Of a stretch of DNA of 64,000 nt, positions 8,716 to 21,900 are shown one piece after another. Source of the DNA: Hedera helix. Lineage: Eukaryota > Streptophyta > Magnoliopsida > Apiales > Araliaceae. The translations under genes were made by a program, and so were the position numbers. Where the stretch lies: NCBI GenBank assembly GCA_947179155.2, contig OX359286.1, positions 11,132,024 to 11,196,023 of the forward strand. Reading direction: 5' to 3'. The first letter of the stretch is position 1, and each line of letters starts with the position of its first letter. The notes beneath the pieces are model-generated. The model saw nothing but the letters and a program-made list of their open reading frames with translations, did no database searches and was not told the DNA's origin.

Positions 8716-11119
8716 GTTGGTATCAGAGCTAGAGGTTATAAACCTTAGGTAAATGATACCTTAGGCTATAACCTAAGTAAGGAAGAGTAAGGTTAGTTGA
8801 GTGTTCTGAAAACTCAAGCATATAGTAAGCTCGTGACTCATGATTGTATGGTGGAGCCCCTTTAGCGAATGGACGACTATGGCCTGACTAGGACAAGCTC
8901 CTCAACCATATGATTATGGTAAGTTCCTGAGTCCAAATACGTGATAAGTTTGATGAACATGGGGAGGATTAGAATGGAAAGATATAAGTAGAGAAAGATA
9001 TTCTCAGATCTTGGCTAAAGTAAAGGAAATATGAAATATATAAGAATATAAGAAAGAGATAAAGATGTTAAGAAATATTTAAATGAAAGTAATGAATTTA
9101 GAAAATTTATAAGTTCAATTAAGAACATAATTGAAATAATATCTGAAATGATTCAAAGATGAATCTCAAAGAAAATCAGGGGACACCTGATTTAAGCAAT
9201 AAAGATGAAAGGAAATTTAAAAAGCATAGAAAGAGATCATAATAATATGATCAGGAACAGCGAGAGGATCGTACTACGATACGATCACGAGATAAAGGAA
9301 GCAAGTAAGGAATAGATTGTAAAGCAAGATCATGATGGGATTAAATGAGAATGTGAAATAACAGAAAGACCTGTTAATGGTCAAAAAGGGCATATTTTAA
9401 TGCTATAAAGAGATATGGTACTATGAAATAGTACAAGAAGAATTCAGAGAATAATAATATATGAATAACAGAAACGTTATGATAAGGGGGCAGAAAGTTT
9501 GGGTACGAAATTTCAGTTGAGGACTCATGTGGTGACTGAGTTGCACAATCCTTTGTATGGGCGGGGGATTTGTGTTTACTTAGTTACTATGTGATAATCA
9601 TTGAAATGTTAGAGTCGCGTTAAGAGTTTCTGATAGGTAAATAATATTAAGTTTAGGCACGAGTTCTTAAAACTCATGCATATGGTAAGTCCATGACTCA
9701 TAATCGTATGGTATGTTTTGAGCCCCTCAGCATATGGATAGTCTTTGATTTGTTCTTAGACTACATATTGCTAGGACAAGCTTTAAAACTCATATTTTTG
9801 TGGTAAGTTCCTGGACTCATGATGTGTGGTAAGTTTGATGAACTATACGGGGGTATAGAAATGTTGGAGTAGTTAGAACATTTTTATATAATGATAAATG
9901 AAATAGTCCTAGCAATAAATTAAATATTTAAGTGAAGAAACTGAAGGTGAATGTTAGGGAATTTAGGATATTCCCATTCTTCTAGCTTTGCTAGACTTCG
10001 AAATTTTTGATCTCAAGCTAATTTGGCACGAATGTATTCTGAAAAATGCAAATGAATTTTTTTTAAGCGATTTAAAAAGTGTCTATGCTACTTGTCTCGG
10101 CTAGACAAAAATGTTTTTACATCAAAATGTATTTCAAAAGAATCATCCACTCACCTTTTAGCCAGGTGCAGATGTGATGAATGACGGAATGCTCAACGTG
10201 TTGTTGAGACGGTGCGGTACTATTTTGTTATAAGATGAGTCAACACCATAAAGTATGGTTTATGGTGTAGGAATTATTAACGACGAAATTCTCAACGGAC
10301 TGTCAAAATGACGCAGTAACATGAAGTCATAAATGATTTTGATTTTTGAAGGTATGTCAGAACTATAAGTCATTGCCATTAGACTCGACTAGACGTTTTG
10401 AAAAGTTTTGACATGCTGAATGTTTTAACAATTTCTGCGAGTTATAAATTGTTAAAAGTAATTCTATGCTAATTGATCTGGCTAGACAAGCGTTGAAGAA
10501 ATACAAGTCTAAGCTATTTGATTCAGCTAGACAAATTTTGAAAAAATATTTATTGAATTCATAATTCTTTGAAAGTTATAACCAATCGAATTATTTTTTT
10601 GAATGAATTCCAAGGCTGAGATGAACAAAAAAGATTAAGAATATTACAGGTTGATCGAATGGTCACCTGACATATCAAGACACAGACATTGCAGACTGAT
10701 CATCTGGCGTGCCAAGGTATGGTGAAACATCCATCACTTTAATGACAGATTGATCCACTGTCAGGGTTTGCAGTATGAAGTACTCGGGGAGCGAAGTACT
10801 GTAAACCGGGATAAATGTTCATTCAGCATATCATGAAAGTTTTCCAAAATAAAAAATTTTTGAATTCATCTACTCTTATGAAGATTGGATGGTAGGATGG
10901 GGTAGTATTCTTTAATTGTGAGCGATAATGAAAGCAATGATGGTGAGGTAAAGAAAGTATGGAATATGATGGATTAGAATAGTGTAATGTGCAATGACTT
11001 GAGAAGTGAAGGAAAGAAAGATATGCGAAATGAATGTAAAGTAATTGTGTAAGTTGTAAATGAATTAGATATTAGTACATAGAAATTTCGAGGACGAAAT
11101 TTTATGAAGGAGGGGTGAA
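8716..11119 (+). repeat. E1 non-coding interior
   Basis: Colinear with the E0 interior: first half of the diverged duplication about 8800-8960, second half about 9660-9845, hairpins around 10190-10275, CGGCTAGAC-type repeats about 10080-10540, and PPT1 box at 11085-11119 (hairpin 11085-11100, then GAAGGAGGGGTGAA). Nothing protein-like is seen. Confidence 0.88.
8718..8729 (+). other. E1 primer-binding site (initiator tRNA-Met)
   Basis: TGGTATCAGAGC, perfect match to the canonical plant site, starting three bases after the 5' LTR end. Confidence 0.93.
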
Positions 11120-14100
11120 TGTGATACCCCAGGATTTTAGAATAATTTCAAATAAAGGTTATGATGAATTAAGAAAAGGTTAACGTTTAAAACCTAGTGT
11201 TAAATGATAAAAGTAATGATGAATGATTTATCGAATGTGAATAAGAGTCGTGAATAAGAGTCATGAATATGAATAAAAAAGGAGAAGGGTGAAGGTGCAA
11301 AGTATGCAATAAGTGGATTGAGTAAGGTTACGTATGATTAAAGAAATAAAAGTTTTCGGAGAATGAGACATAATCTTGATAAGTATATCGAGAAATGAAT
11401 TAAAGTGTTATTCATAAAATTTTTAGAGAAATATGAAATGTACTTCTATAAAGAAATTGTAAATTAAATATTCTGACAGTAATGACCATTATGAGGTTAT
11501 CCATGTAAGTTATGGATATTAAAGAGGTAAAATATAATTATTATTGATCAAATTGTTATTCATCAAGATGAAGGTATAACAAGGTGCTATGAATAATATA
11601 CGTATAATTATTACGGCAATTATGATTCCGAGGACGGAATCCTGTTAAGGAGGGAAGAATGTGAGGATCCGAATTTTCGGAATTATTTAATAAGATTAAA
11701 TAATAATTTAATAGACACAATTTTTAAGGTTGTGTAAAGAAATTATTATTTTATGTGAATTAAGGTATGTGATGAGATTTAATTAGTAAATTAAATTTGT
11801 ACAGAGATGGCGATGAATTATGTGAATTTAAAATAATTGAAAAGTAAATAAATTGTGTAAATACAATTTATGAAGAATAAAAGAATTTTAGGTAATTGTA
11901 CAAATTAAGTTATTATGAAAATGCAGAAATTATGATTTAATTGAGGTTACGTGGTAATGTGAAATATATTAAATTAGATATGTATATATATATACATTTG
12001 TATATATATAAATATATATGTTTAAGTGATAATTATAAATGTTATTAATTATGAAAATTAAGCGATTAATAATTAAATTAATCCAATTTTAAATGAAAAG
12101 CGAATGGGGAAGTTAATAAAGTTGTAATTATGGATTTTAAATTTAATTAAGATTTATGGTGGAAATTTAGAAATTAACTGAGAAGGAAAGGTAATTATAT
12201 AAATTATATAATAATAATTATATAATTTATATAAGGAAATTAAAATAAGGTGTGAAGAAAATAATAATTATATAAATTATATAAGAATAATTATGTAATT
12301 TATATAAGGTGATTAAATGGAATAAAGTTGGAGGAAATTAAGAAATTATTTAAAAGGAGAATGTAATTATATAAATTATATAATATTAAATTATATAATT
12401 TATATATATATATATATATAAATTAATATGAATATTAAAGAAATGGAATAATAAATAAGAAAAAGGAATGTTTTAAGTTATTAAAAATTATATTTATGTA
12501 TAATTAAATTATTATGACGTTTATGAAGAATAATATTTCGGAAATGTGAACATGTTAAGTAACATGTTGTCCAAGTAGCGAAGTGATAAAATTATGAAAA
12601 ATAATTTTTATTGGTCCTATGAATTATTTTATGAATTTTGGAGGTATAAATTACCTCATATAATTACATGCATGGCGTTATGCGTGTACAAAATTTGTCA
12701 AGTAAAATACCCAAAAGGGGTGTTAATATTATTAATAAATCATATTATGAATTTTGGTACGTTAAAATAATTATTTTACATACATTACGTAAAATAATTA
12801 ATACAAGAAATAATTACGTAATGTATTTAATTAATTATTTACGCATGCTTTGGAACAATCCGGAAGGAAAAAAAAAAATCAAAGTCAGCGGTGCATGCAT
12901 AAAAAGGGCAGTGGAATTAAACTTTTGTTCAAAGTAATTAAGTGTTGGCATTATAAAAGAAAAGGAAAAGCAAGGAAAAAGGAAAGAATAACAAAACACA
13001 AACAAACTCTCTCCTCTTCACCATCCGAACCACCACCTCCCGACTTCCATAGCCACCAACCAAGAAGAGAAGAAATTATGGTGAATCAAGAGGGAGATTT
13101 CAAGCCTTGGAAGGTATAAATAATAATTTATATGATTTATTATGTATTTCTAGTAATAAATTAATTTTGTGGAGAAATTATAAATAATTAGAGTAATGAT
13201 TCCAAATAATTTTAGGATGTATATTTATGAATTTCATGATTTTTTTGGAATTATTTTGTGGTGAAAAAGTGAGCAAAAATGGTGTATTTTGTGCTAAGTT
13301 GCTACTGTTCTGCGGAAAAGAAACTGAAGAAGAAGAAGGGCTGCCGCGCATTGCGCGGTAGCCATTTTTTTTCCAAGCGCGAGAATGAAACGGCGCCGTT
13401 TTGGGCGAGAGTTTTGGTCGCCAAAACGACGCCGTTTGTTGGAACAGGCAAGGGACTGCCGCGCCATGCGCGACCGCGGTATTCGGGGTAAAATTACTAT
13501 TTTGCCCCCGACCTTTTCCGGAAAGGACCAGCGTGTCCCTTAGCCTTGTGAATTTACGGAAATACCCATGGACTTTCCGAAAAATTTCGGTTATGTCCCT
13601 AACGTCGTGAAATTTACGGAAACGCCCCTGAGCTTTCCGAAAAATGCCAATTTTGTCCCTTTGACCGCGAAAATGACTAAAATGCCCCCAGAATCAGATT
13701 TTAATGAAATAAATGCTTAAAAATTGTTTAAAAATTCCAGAAAATTATAGAAAAATACTAAAAATATGGAAATGATGTTTGGGGCATTAAATTTAATATT
13801 TTAGTAAAAATATTAAATATTGGGGATTAATATTTAAATATTTTAAATATTAATCTAATAAGGTTAAAGTTAGAAAATGGTTAAAATGAAATTTTTGGAC
13901 AACCAGTTATGTTAAAATTTATCCGATGAGTCGGGTTGTCCGTATTAGAGGTATTGGATATTAAGTTAAACAAATATTTTAAGGAACGAGGTTAATATAA
14001 TTGGCCATATAAATTAATAATTGGCCTAGAGATGATATTAATTAATTAAATTAATATCACAAGGAGTTAAATAATTATTATTTGATTATTTCATGATCAT

Positions 14101-15199
14101 AGGTTGATCGAGTAAAGGGTATGAACTATCAATTTAATAAGTTGAGCTATTAATTGGACGTCAGGCAAGTTCTTCAGTCCCTTTTATGTTAAATGTTGGA
14201 ATGTTATGATATGTAATTCTTGTTTTAACTGTATACAAATTATGTGTTACATGATACGTGATTAATATGACCACGATGTGTATTTTGTGTATCGATATGG
14301 ATATATATAAGATATATTGCTATAGTAGAAGCACAAGCACATGATGTATGACACACACCAAGCATAATAAGGTATGTGCTACGTGAAATATAAACTGTTG
14401 GACTTGCTGAGCCGTTGTGCTCATTACTTGCTTAAATAATATTTTTGCAGGAAAGAAATGAATTTCAAGAATATCAGATTTTGTAGAGACGGATTTTCCT
14501 AAAAGGTTATGAATGTGATTATTAAATGTTTGTATTATGATTCAAGGTGGATAATTTGTCAAAGTTATCTTGATATGCTGTATGTACAGATAAGTTAGAT
14601 CCGAATATGACGAATATAGTTTAAATTATGAACTGTAATTGTTCAATAGGAATATTATGATAGAGACTATTATATGTCTGACTATGAATTATGACATAAG
14701 AATATTGTATGAATATAAATGACATTAAATGTTGAATGTGGATCTGTATGATACGGGTTACAGAAAGAAAAGAAAAGAATAAGTAAAGGTTGCGATCCAG
14801 GGACTAGGATCCAGATATAAAGATTTTAAAAATCCAAATATTCTATTACAATAATCGAATTGAGAAAAAGAAAAATTTATACCGAAAATTTGGTAATTGA
14901 TGATTTTGAAATCAGCTAATGGATCAATTAAGGAGGTTGAAGATATATTAACGAACCGAAATTTGGACGTTAAGAAAGATAATGTATCATAAATACAAAA
15001 TTTAAGGTAAGAATATGGGTCGAATTTCGGGGTCGTTATACCGAAAATTTGGTAATTGATGATTTTGAAATCAGCTAATGGATCAATTAAGGAGGTTGAA
15101 GATATATTAACGAACCGAAATTTGGACGTTAAGAAAGATAATGTATCATAAATACAAAATTTAAGGTAAGAATATGGGTCGAATTTCGGGGTCGTTACA
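11120..15199 (+). repeat. E1 3' LTR (4080 bp)
   Basis: Near-identical partner of 4649-8715. From PPT2 onwards (11660-15199) it is 3540 bp, exactly as long as 5176-8715. Differences seen include transitions at CpG or CHG sites in the GC island, a one-base deletion near 12932 that breaks the leader open frame, and small AT-repeat changes. Confidence 0.92.
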
Positions 15200-15654
15200 A
15201 TTAATCAAGCCCAATGCTTGTTTTAATTAAATGTAACATAGGGTATTTAAAGTTAGCCCAATGTAACAAATAAATTGAGCCCAAACAAATTAAATGATGA
15301 GCCCAATAGATTTAATTCATAAGTCCATTGTGGAGCCCAAATGATAGTCAAAATTGGTCAACATTTATAGATATAAGTATATATATATATAGATGTATAT
15401 ATGTATATTTAAGCTATAAAAATAAAGCAAAAATGGGGGATTAAATCCCATTTTGCTGAAATTTATGGGACCCACATGGAGGTAGCTTGATTTCCCATGT
15501 TGCTTTACTTGTACTCAAGGTTGTAGTTGTTGCAACCACTCATGTCAATCAACAAGTCATTCAACCAATCAATCCATCAAATAGTAATCCTAATTAGCAC
15601 TAAATTGACCAATGCTAGCCAATTAGGAAAGTTAATGAAGGATTACCAAACTAC

Positions 15655-15662
15655 TATAAATA
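15655..15662 (+). promoter_or_regulatory. N1 LTR TATA box
   Basis: TATAAATA followed by the CT-rich ACTCCACTCTCTTGC, a plant-type core promoter. The 129-codon open frame at 15527-15916 overlaps it, but the matching stretch of N2 has frame-shifting indels, so it is leader RNA rather than a gene. Confidence 0.65.
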
Positions 15663-16467
15663 GAGTACTCCACTCTCTTGCTATGTTGGTTAGTTCATTT
15701 GCTAGAAATGCTAGAGAGAAAAGAGAGAGTATTATAGAGAAAAGCAAGCAAACCTTTGGGAGATTGATGATCCACCATGGAAAAATGCTAGAGAATAGTC
15801 AAGGAGGAGTCCTTAGCAAGTCCATATCAAGAGGAAGAAGAGCATCCATGTCTAAGAGGTTAAAAAGTATTCTTAACCTTCCTAAGTTCATTTTTTGTAG
15901 TCTATATAAGTTTTAATCGGTCAAAATATATTTTTAACCGATCAAAAGTTATTTTGATGCTCTAGAAGTCTAAATCTATGATATATATAGGTAGATTCAT
16001 GGTTTAGTATGTTTAAAACAAGTATTGGTATGTGTGGTATGCAAATAAATGGAAGAAAATTCCATATTGCGATTTACCGGTAAAACCCTAAGGGGTTCGA
16101 TCTTAAAATTTCGTGTCAAACGTTTTTAAAAATGTGATCAAACCATGAAATATTGTAAAACAAGAAGTTAGAAAGACAACAACACTTAGTTGGTGTCATT
16201 TGGATGTGTAGAGTTCATATTATTCAAGTTTGAACCTATAGAACCAACTATTTGTGAAGTTAGTTTTCACTTTATCATTGTGAGCCGTTTCTAGTCCAGT
16301 TCCGTTTGGAATTTGGATTTGTGATACAAAGAGAAATTGTAGAGGGGGAAATTCTGATGAGAATGGACTCAAGAATCACCCCAAAATGTTTCCGTATGAG
16401 GAAGTTATGGCTGTCGGAGCGTCGGAGGGTCGGGCAGTCCCCAAACTAGGGTTTCGGAAATTATGTA

Positions 16468-16508
16468 CCACCGCCGCAACGGTGAAAACCACCGCCGCAG
16501 CGGTGAAA
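16468..16508 (+). repeat. N1 GC-rich minisatellite, second block
   Basis: Two more ACCGCCGCARCGGT-type copies, about 1.7 kb downstream of the first block in the uninterrupted LTR. Confidence 0.8.
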
Positions 16509-16537
16509 CATTCTGCCAGTGACCAGTTTTAGTGGTC

Positions 16538-16563
16538 CGGGTCGGGTCGGGTCGGGTCGGGTC
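16538..16563 (+). repeat. GGGTC pentamer repeat, possible G-quadruplex
   Basis: Four GGG runs separated by TC on the sense strand of N1. This fits the canonical G-quadruplex pattern with 2-base loops. The related N2 copy lacks the perfect runs. Confidence 0.7.
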
Positions 16564-16734
16564 GGTCCGGGATGAGTTTTTAATGAAAATTTAAGTTGAA
16601 ATACATGTAAAATGAATGTGTTTCAATACTAAACCATATATGTAAAGTTTATTAGTGACTTAATGGTATCTAAATGTATAAAATAAAGACTAAAGTTAAC
16701 ACAATTAAAAAGTTAACTATTGGTAATGTTTGAA

Positions 16735-17130
16735 GAACATTAAAATATTATCAAATGATGAATAATATTATTATTATAAGATTAAAAGGTTATTAAATGT
16801 GTAATAACTTTGGTATATGATAAAAATGTTATCAAATAATTAATGACATTAGTAGATGATTAAAATATTATTAAATGGTTAATAATATTAATAAGGGATT
16901 AAAAAATTATTAAATGGATAATAATATTAATATGTGAGTAAAATATTATTAAATGGTTAATAATATTAATAAGTGATTAAAATATTATTAAATGGTTAAT
17001 AATATTAATTTGTGATTAAAATATTATTAAATGGTTAATAATATTAGTAAGTGATTAAAATATTATTAAATGATTAATAATATTAATAAGAGATTTAAAA
17101 TATTATTAAATGGTTAATAATATTTAAACG
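16735..17130 (+). repeat. 39-bp AT-rich tandem array in N1
   Basis: About ten diverged units, each containing ATTATTAAATGGTTAATAAT followed by a variable tail. N2 carries the same array in inverted orientation (about 45790-46370) with more units. Confidence 0.85.
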
Positions 17131-18247
17131 TAGTTGTATATTATCAAAGGTAGATAATATTTTGAGGTATTTGGTACATTATTAATGTCCAAATCATTAA
17201 GTTATGTAAAAGAAGAAAGTTTAATTGAATTAAATAAATGTAAATAGTCCATTTGTGACTAATTTAGACAACTTATGAAGAATGGGTCGTACGAAGCATG
17301 TGTAGCGAATGCGTAAGTTGGTTAAGTGTACCCGACATGTCCAACTAGATTTGGGCTAGGGTTTTTGTCCGGAACGTATAGGTTTATGTGTCGGACAACT
17401 AAAGAGTTAATACTTTGAAGTTAAGGTCTTAAGTTAAGATTAAGTAATAGTCATTATATCTAATGATTATTTCAATTTCCTATATAAATTGTAGGTTGAT
17501 CAAATGACGCAAATAAGCGTAAATGGTAGAAGCGACCAGGCAAGTTTTTCAGAACTTGCTCCTATGTGCATTAATATGCTACAATTTGATAGAAAATATT
17601 GATATGCAGTTATATTGATGATATTTGTGTTATGTGAAAAGCATGAGGTATGATTATATGTAAAATATGAAGCATGAAATGCTAGATGTTATATGTGATG
17701 CATGAGCAGTATGACATAAACTGAAATGCATAAAAAGCATGATGTAAATATAAAATGCAGAGCATGTATAATATATGTGAAGCATGTAATGTGTTATGCG
17801 TAACTGTTAAACTTGTTGAGCCGTCGTGCTCACTCTTGCTTAAACCAACATTTTCAGATAGTACAAGTATTTGAAATCTTGATAAGGATCAAGAAACAGG
17901 AATGCATAGTACATTCACTGAAGGTCTAGCACGACCATTGTAGATATTAGTCCGAATTGGACAGGTAAAATGATTGTGTAGTATAAGAATTGGTTGGTAT
18001 GTAACATGAGTGTTAAATACACAAGTTGATTGTAATAGAATGTCGTATCATGTATGATATTAAGACATACTAGGAATGTATAAAGATTTCGATTCTGGAA
18101 TAGAAAAAGATGTTGTAAAATTGTAAATAAATGGTTATTTATCAATTATAATATTGTTGTAATTCATGAACAATAAGAAAAATGTTGTACTCGTGTTGAA
18201 CCAGATCTGAGGTTCAAGGAACCCGGATTTGGGGTCGTCACAGATGT

Positions 18248-18628
18248 GTGAGTAGAGAAAGGAAATATTTCAGAAAATAAGGAACCAAAGAAATTATAAA
18301 TTAAATTAAGAATTTAAATATTCTAACAGTTATGATTATTATGGGGATATTCATGTGAATTATGGAAATTAAAGAGATAAAATATAATTATTATGGATTT
18401 AATTGTGATTCATCAAGATAAAGGTATAGCAAGATGCTATAAATAAAATACGTATGATTATTACGTCAATTATGATTCCGATGACGGAATCCTGTTAAGG
18501 GGGGAAGAATGTGAGGATCCGAATTTCCAGGATTTATTTAATAATATTAAATGAGAATTTAATTGATAAAATTATCAAAATTGTTTAAATTATTTATGAT
18601 ACAAGTAATTTAATTGATAAAATTATCA
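18248..18628 (+). repeat. E0 continuation: PPT1-PPT2 segment, PPT2 and LTR start, then deletion
   Basis: After the N1 TSD the E0 segment resumes. It reaches PPT2 (hairpin GATTCCG-ATGA-CGGAATC at 18474-18491, tract AAGGGGGGAAGAA) and TGTGAGGATCC at 18510, then breaks off about 119 bp into the LTR. At 18625-18628 the sequence jumps into the interior of copy X; ATCA is shared at the join. Confidence 0.8.
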
Positions 18629-18978
18629 TCCACGCACCTTTTAGCCCGGTGCAGATGTGATGAATGACGGAATGCTCAACGTGTTATTGAGACGGTGCGG
18701 TACTATTTCGCCATAAGATGATTCAACACCATAAAGTATGGTTTATGGTGTAGGAATTATTAACGACGAAATTCTCAACGGACTGTTAAAATGATGCGAT
18801 AACATGAAGTCATAAATAATTTTGATTTACGAAGGTATGTCAGAACTATAAGTCAATGCCATTTGACTCGGCTAGACGTTTTGAAGAGTTTTGACATGAT
18901 AAATATTTTAAAATTTTTTGCAAATTATAATAGTTAAAAGAAAGTCTATGCTAATTGACCTAGCTAGACAAGCGTTGA

Positions 18979-21900
18979 TGTGAGGATCCGAATTTTCAGG
19001 ATTTCTTTAATAACATCAAATGAGAATTTAATTGATAAAATTATCAAGGTTGTTAAATAAATTATTATTTTATGTGGTTTAAGGTATGTGAAGGGATTTA
19101 ATTGATAAATTAAATTTGTGCAGAAATGATGATGAATTGTGTTGATTTTAGAATAATTGAAAAAGTAAATAAATTGTTTAAAAAACAATTTATAAGGAAT
19201 AAAAGAAATTACATGTAATGGTACAATAAATTGTACAATAAAATTATTGTGACGGTATAGAAATTATGATTTTGAATGAAATTATATGGTAATGTGAGAC
19301 ATAAGATTTAAATATGTATATTTATATATGTGAATGTTTAATTGATAAAATTATAAATTTCATTAATTATGAAAATTAAGGGATTAATAATTAAATTAAT
19401 CCAAGAATTTATGAAAAGCTAATGAGGAAGTTTGTAAAATTGTAGTTATCGATTTTAGAGTTTATCAAGAATTTTGGAAGAAATTTAGAAAATTAATTGA
19501 GAAGGAAAGGTAATTATATAAATTATATAATAATAAATTATATAAGGAAATTAAAATAAGGTATGAAGAAAATAATAATTATATAAATTATATAAGAATA
19601 ATTATGTAATTTATATAAGGTGATTAAATGGAATAAGGTTGAGGAATTTAAGAAACTATTTAATAAATGAGAGTGTAAATATATAAATTATATAATATTA
19701 AATTATATAATTTATATATAAAGAAATTATTATGAATATTAAAGAAATTGACTAATAAATAAGAAAAAGGAATGTTTTAAGTTAATAAAAATTATAATTA
19801 TGTATAATGGGATTATTATGACTCTTATGAAAAATAATATTTCAGAAATGTGAACATGTTAATGTAACATGTTGTCCAAGTAACGAAGTGAAAAATTGTG
19901 AAAAATAATTTTTATATGTTATATGAATTAATTTATGATTTTTGGAGGTATAAATTACCCTATATGATTACATGCATGTCATTATGCGTGTACAAAATTT
20001 GTCAAGTAAAATACCGAAAAAGGTATTAATATTACTCATAAATCATATTATGATTTTTAGTAAATTAAAATAAATATTTTATAAATTTTATATAAAATAT
20101 TTATTACACGAAACGATTACGTAATGTATAAAAATAATTGATTTTGCATGCGGGAATTGTTTGGAAGGTCCGAGAAAAGCAACTAAGTCGGTTAAATTTT
20201 TTATTCCATAAACTTGGTTAGACTTGTGAGGCTATAAAAGGATAAAGGAAGAAAAAGAAATGAAAAGAAAATAAAAGCAATGCTCTTCTTCTCTATTGTT
20301 GCTCCAACCGAAGCCACCGACTATGCCACCACCGGAAAATATATGGCCACCACAAGAGAGAGAAAAATATTGGAGCTATCATGAGGAGGAACTCCAAGCT
20401 TAAAGGAAGGTATAAAATAAATTTATTTGATTTATTTTTATATTTATGGTGGTAAATTAATTTTATGAAAAAAATTAGTAAATAATTAGAATAATTATTC
20501 TAAATAATTTTTGCATGTATAGTTATGAATTATGTAATTTTTGGAATGATTTTGTGGTGAAAAATTGGAACAAAAATGATAAATTTTGCTTGGTTTGTAC
20601 TGTTGCCGGAAGGAATCTGGAAGAAGAAATAAAAAGGCTGCCGCGCATTGCGCGGCAGCCATTTTTTTTGCCAAGCCCGGTATGAAACGGCGTCGTTTTG
20701 GGCGCTGAAGTGAGGCAGGCCGCGCAATGCGCGGAAGAAGAAATCTTGCCACGCCAAACGACGTCGTTTGGCGAGGCGGAGCCGGGGAAAGGGGCCGAGC
20801 GCCATGCGCGGCCGCGTTTTAGCGCTAAAATTACGAAATTGCCCCCGGTATTTTCTTGAAATGCCGAGCGTGTCCCTGACCCTCGGTAAAGTACGATTTT
20901 GCCCCTGAACTTTCCAGGAAATGACCAACGTGTCCCCAAGGCCACGGAAATTACGGAAATGCCCCTGGACTTTCTGGGAAATTCCGGTTATGTCCTAAAG
21001 TCGCAAGAAATTACCAAAATGCCCCCAGAACATGTTTTTAATTGAAATAAATGTTTAAAAATTGTTTAAAAATTCTAGAAAATTATAGAAAAATACTAAA
21101 AATATAGAAATGATGTTTGAGCATTAAATTTAATATTTTTGTAAAAATATTAAATATTGGGGATTAATATTTAAATATTCTAAATATTAATCTAATGAGT
21201 TTAAAGGTTAGAAAATGATTAAATGAAAATTCGGACAACCAAATATGCTAGAAATTATCCGATGAGCCGGGTTGTCCGTAGTGAAGGTATTAAATATTAA
21301 GTTATGCTAATATTTTAAGGAACGAGGTTATTATAGTTGGCCATATAAATTTATAATTGGCCTAGATATGATATTAATTAAGTAAATTAATATCATAAAG
21401 AGATAAATAATTACTATTTGATTATATTATGATCATAGGTTGATCGAGAAAGGGTTTTGAGCTAGCAATTTAAATAACTGGACGCCAGGCAAGTTCTTCA
21501 GTCCCTTTTATGTTAAATGTTGAACTAGTATGATATGCAATTCTTATTTTAAATGCATACAAATTATGTGTTATGTGATACGTGCTTAATATGACCACAA
21601 TGTGTTCTTTGTGCAACGATATGAGATATATTGCTATAGTTAAAGCACAAGCACGTGATGTATGACACACACCAAGCATGATAAGGTATGTGCTACGTGA
21701 AGTATAACTGTTGAACTTGCTGAGCCGCTGTGCTCATTACTTGCTTAATATGTATTTTTGCAGGAAAGAAATAAATTTCAAAAATATCAGATGATATAAA
21801 GACGGATAATCACAGAAGGTTGTGAATGTTATTGTTATATTTCAATAACATAATTTAATGTGAATACAGTTGTTAAGTTATATTGCTATTTTGTATGGAC

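Larger units (their letters stand above)
4649..15199 (+). mobile_element. E1: complete family-E element with long (PPT1-type) LTRs
   Basis: ATTAA flanks it on both sides (4644-4648 and 15200-15204). The LTRs are 4649-8715 (4067 bp) and 11120-15199 (4080 bp), both starting TGTGATACCCC and ending GGTCGTTACA. The interior is 8716-11119. The extra 13 bp of the right LTR is a small duplication near 11240. Unlike E2 and E3, the LTRs begin at PPT1, so PPT2 and its TGTGAGGATCC junction lie about 530 bp inside each LTR. There is no protein-coding capacity. A 150-codon open frame at 6183-6635 is broken by a one-base deletion in the other LTR and is not a gene. Confidence 0.93.
3418..18242 (+). mobile_element. 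N1: solo LTR of a related family, split by E1
   Basis: It starts TGTAATATCC at 3418, ends GGGGTCGTCACA at 18242, and is flanked by GATGT on both sides (3413-3417, 18243-18247). Without E1 and its TSD copy it is about 4.27 kb (3418-4648 plus 15205-18242). No primer site, interior or second LTR is seen, so it reads as a solo LTR left by LTR-LTR recombination. It carries a TATA box, CCGCCGCAGCGG minisatellites, a G-rich repeat and a 39-bp array. Its start resembles the E-family PPT1 junction and its U5 shares motifs with E (GAGCCGTCGTGCTCA, CAGGCAAGT), so the families are related. Confidence 0.82.

Noticed and set aside
15527..15916. 129-codon frame in N1 sharing a basic stretch with a frame in N2 (46879-47184, -)
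   Set aside because: The similarity is at DNA level across a leader region; N2 has indels that shift the frame (extra base near the AGCCAAG run), and the frame starts upstream of the TATA box.
16083..16095. AAACCCTAA-like telomere repeat
   Set aside because: A single unit with no tandem repetition.
20495..20945. Overlapping minus-strand open frames of 85-140 codons in the GC islands (also 26931-27381, 41393-41812, 51206-51475)
   Set aside because: GC-rich sequence on the antisense strand has few stops by composition. The frames are overlapping shadows of the palindromic island and change between copies.
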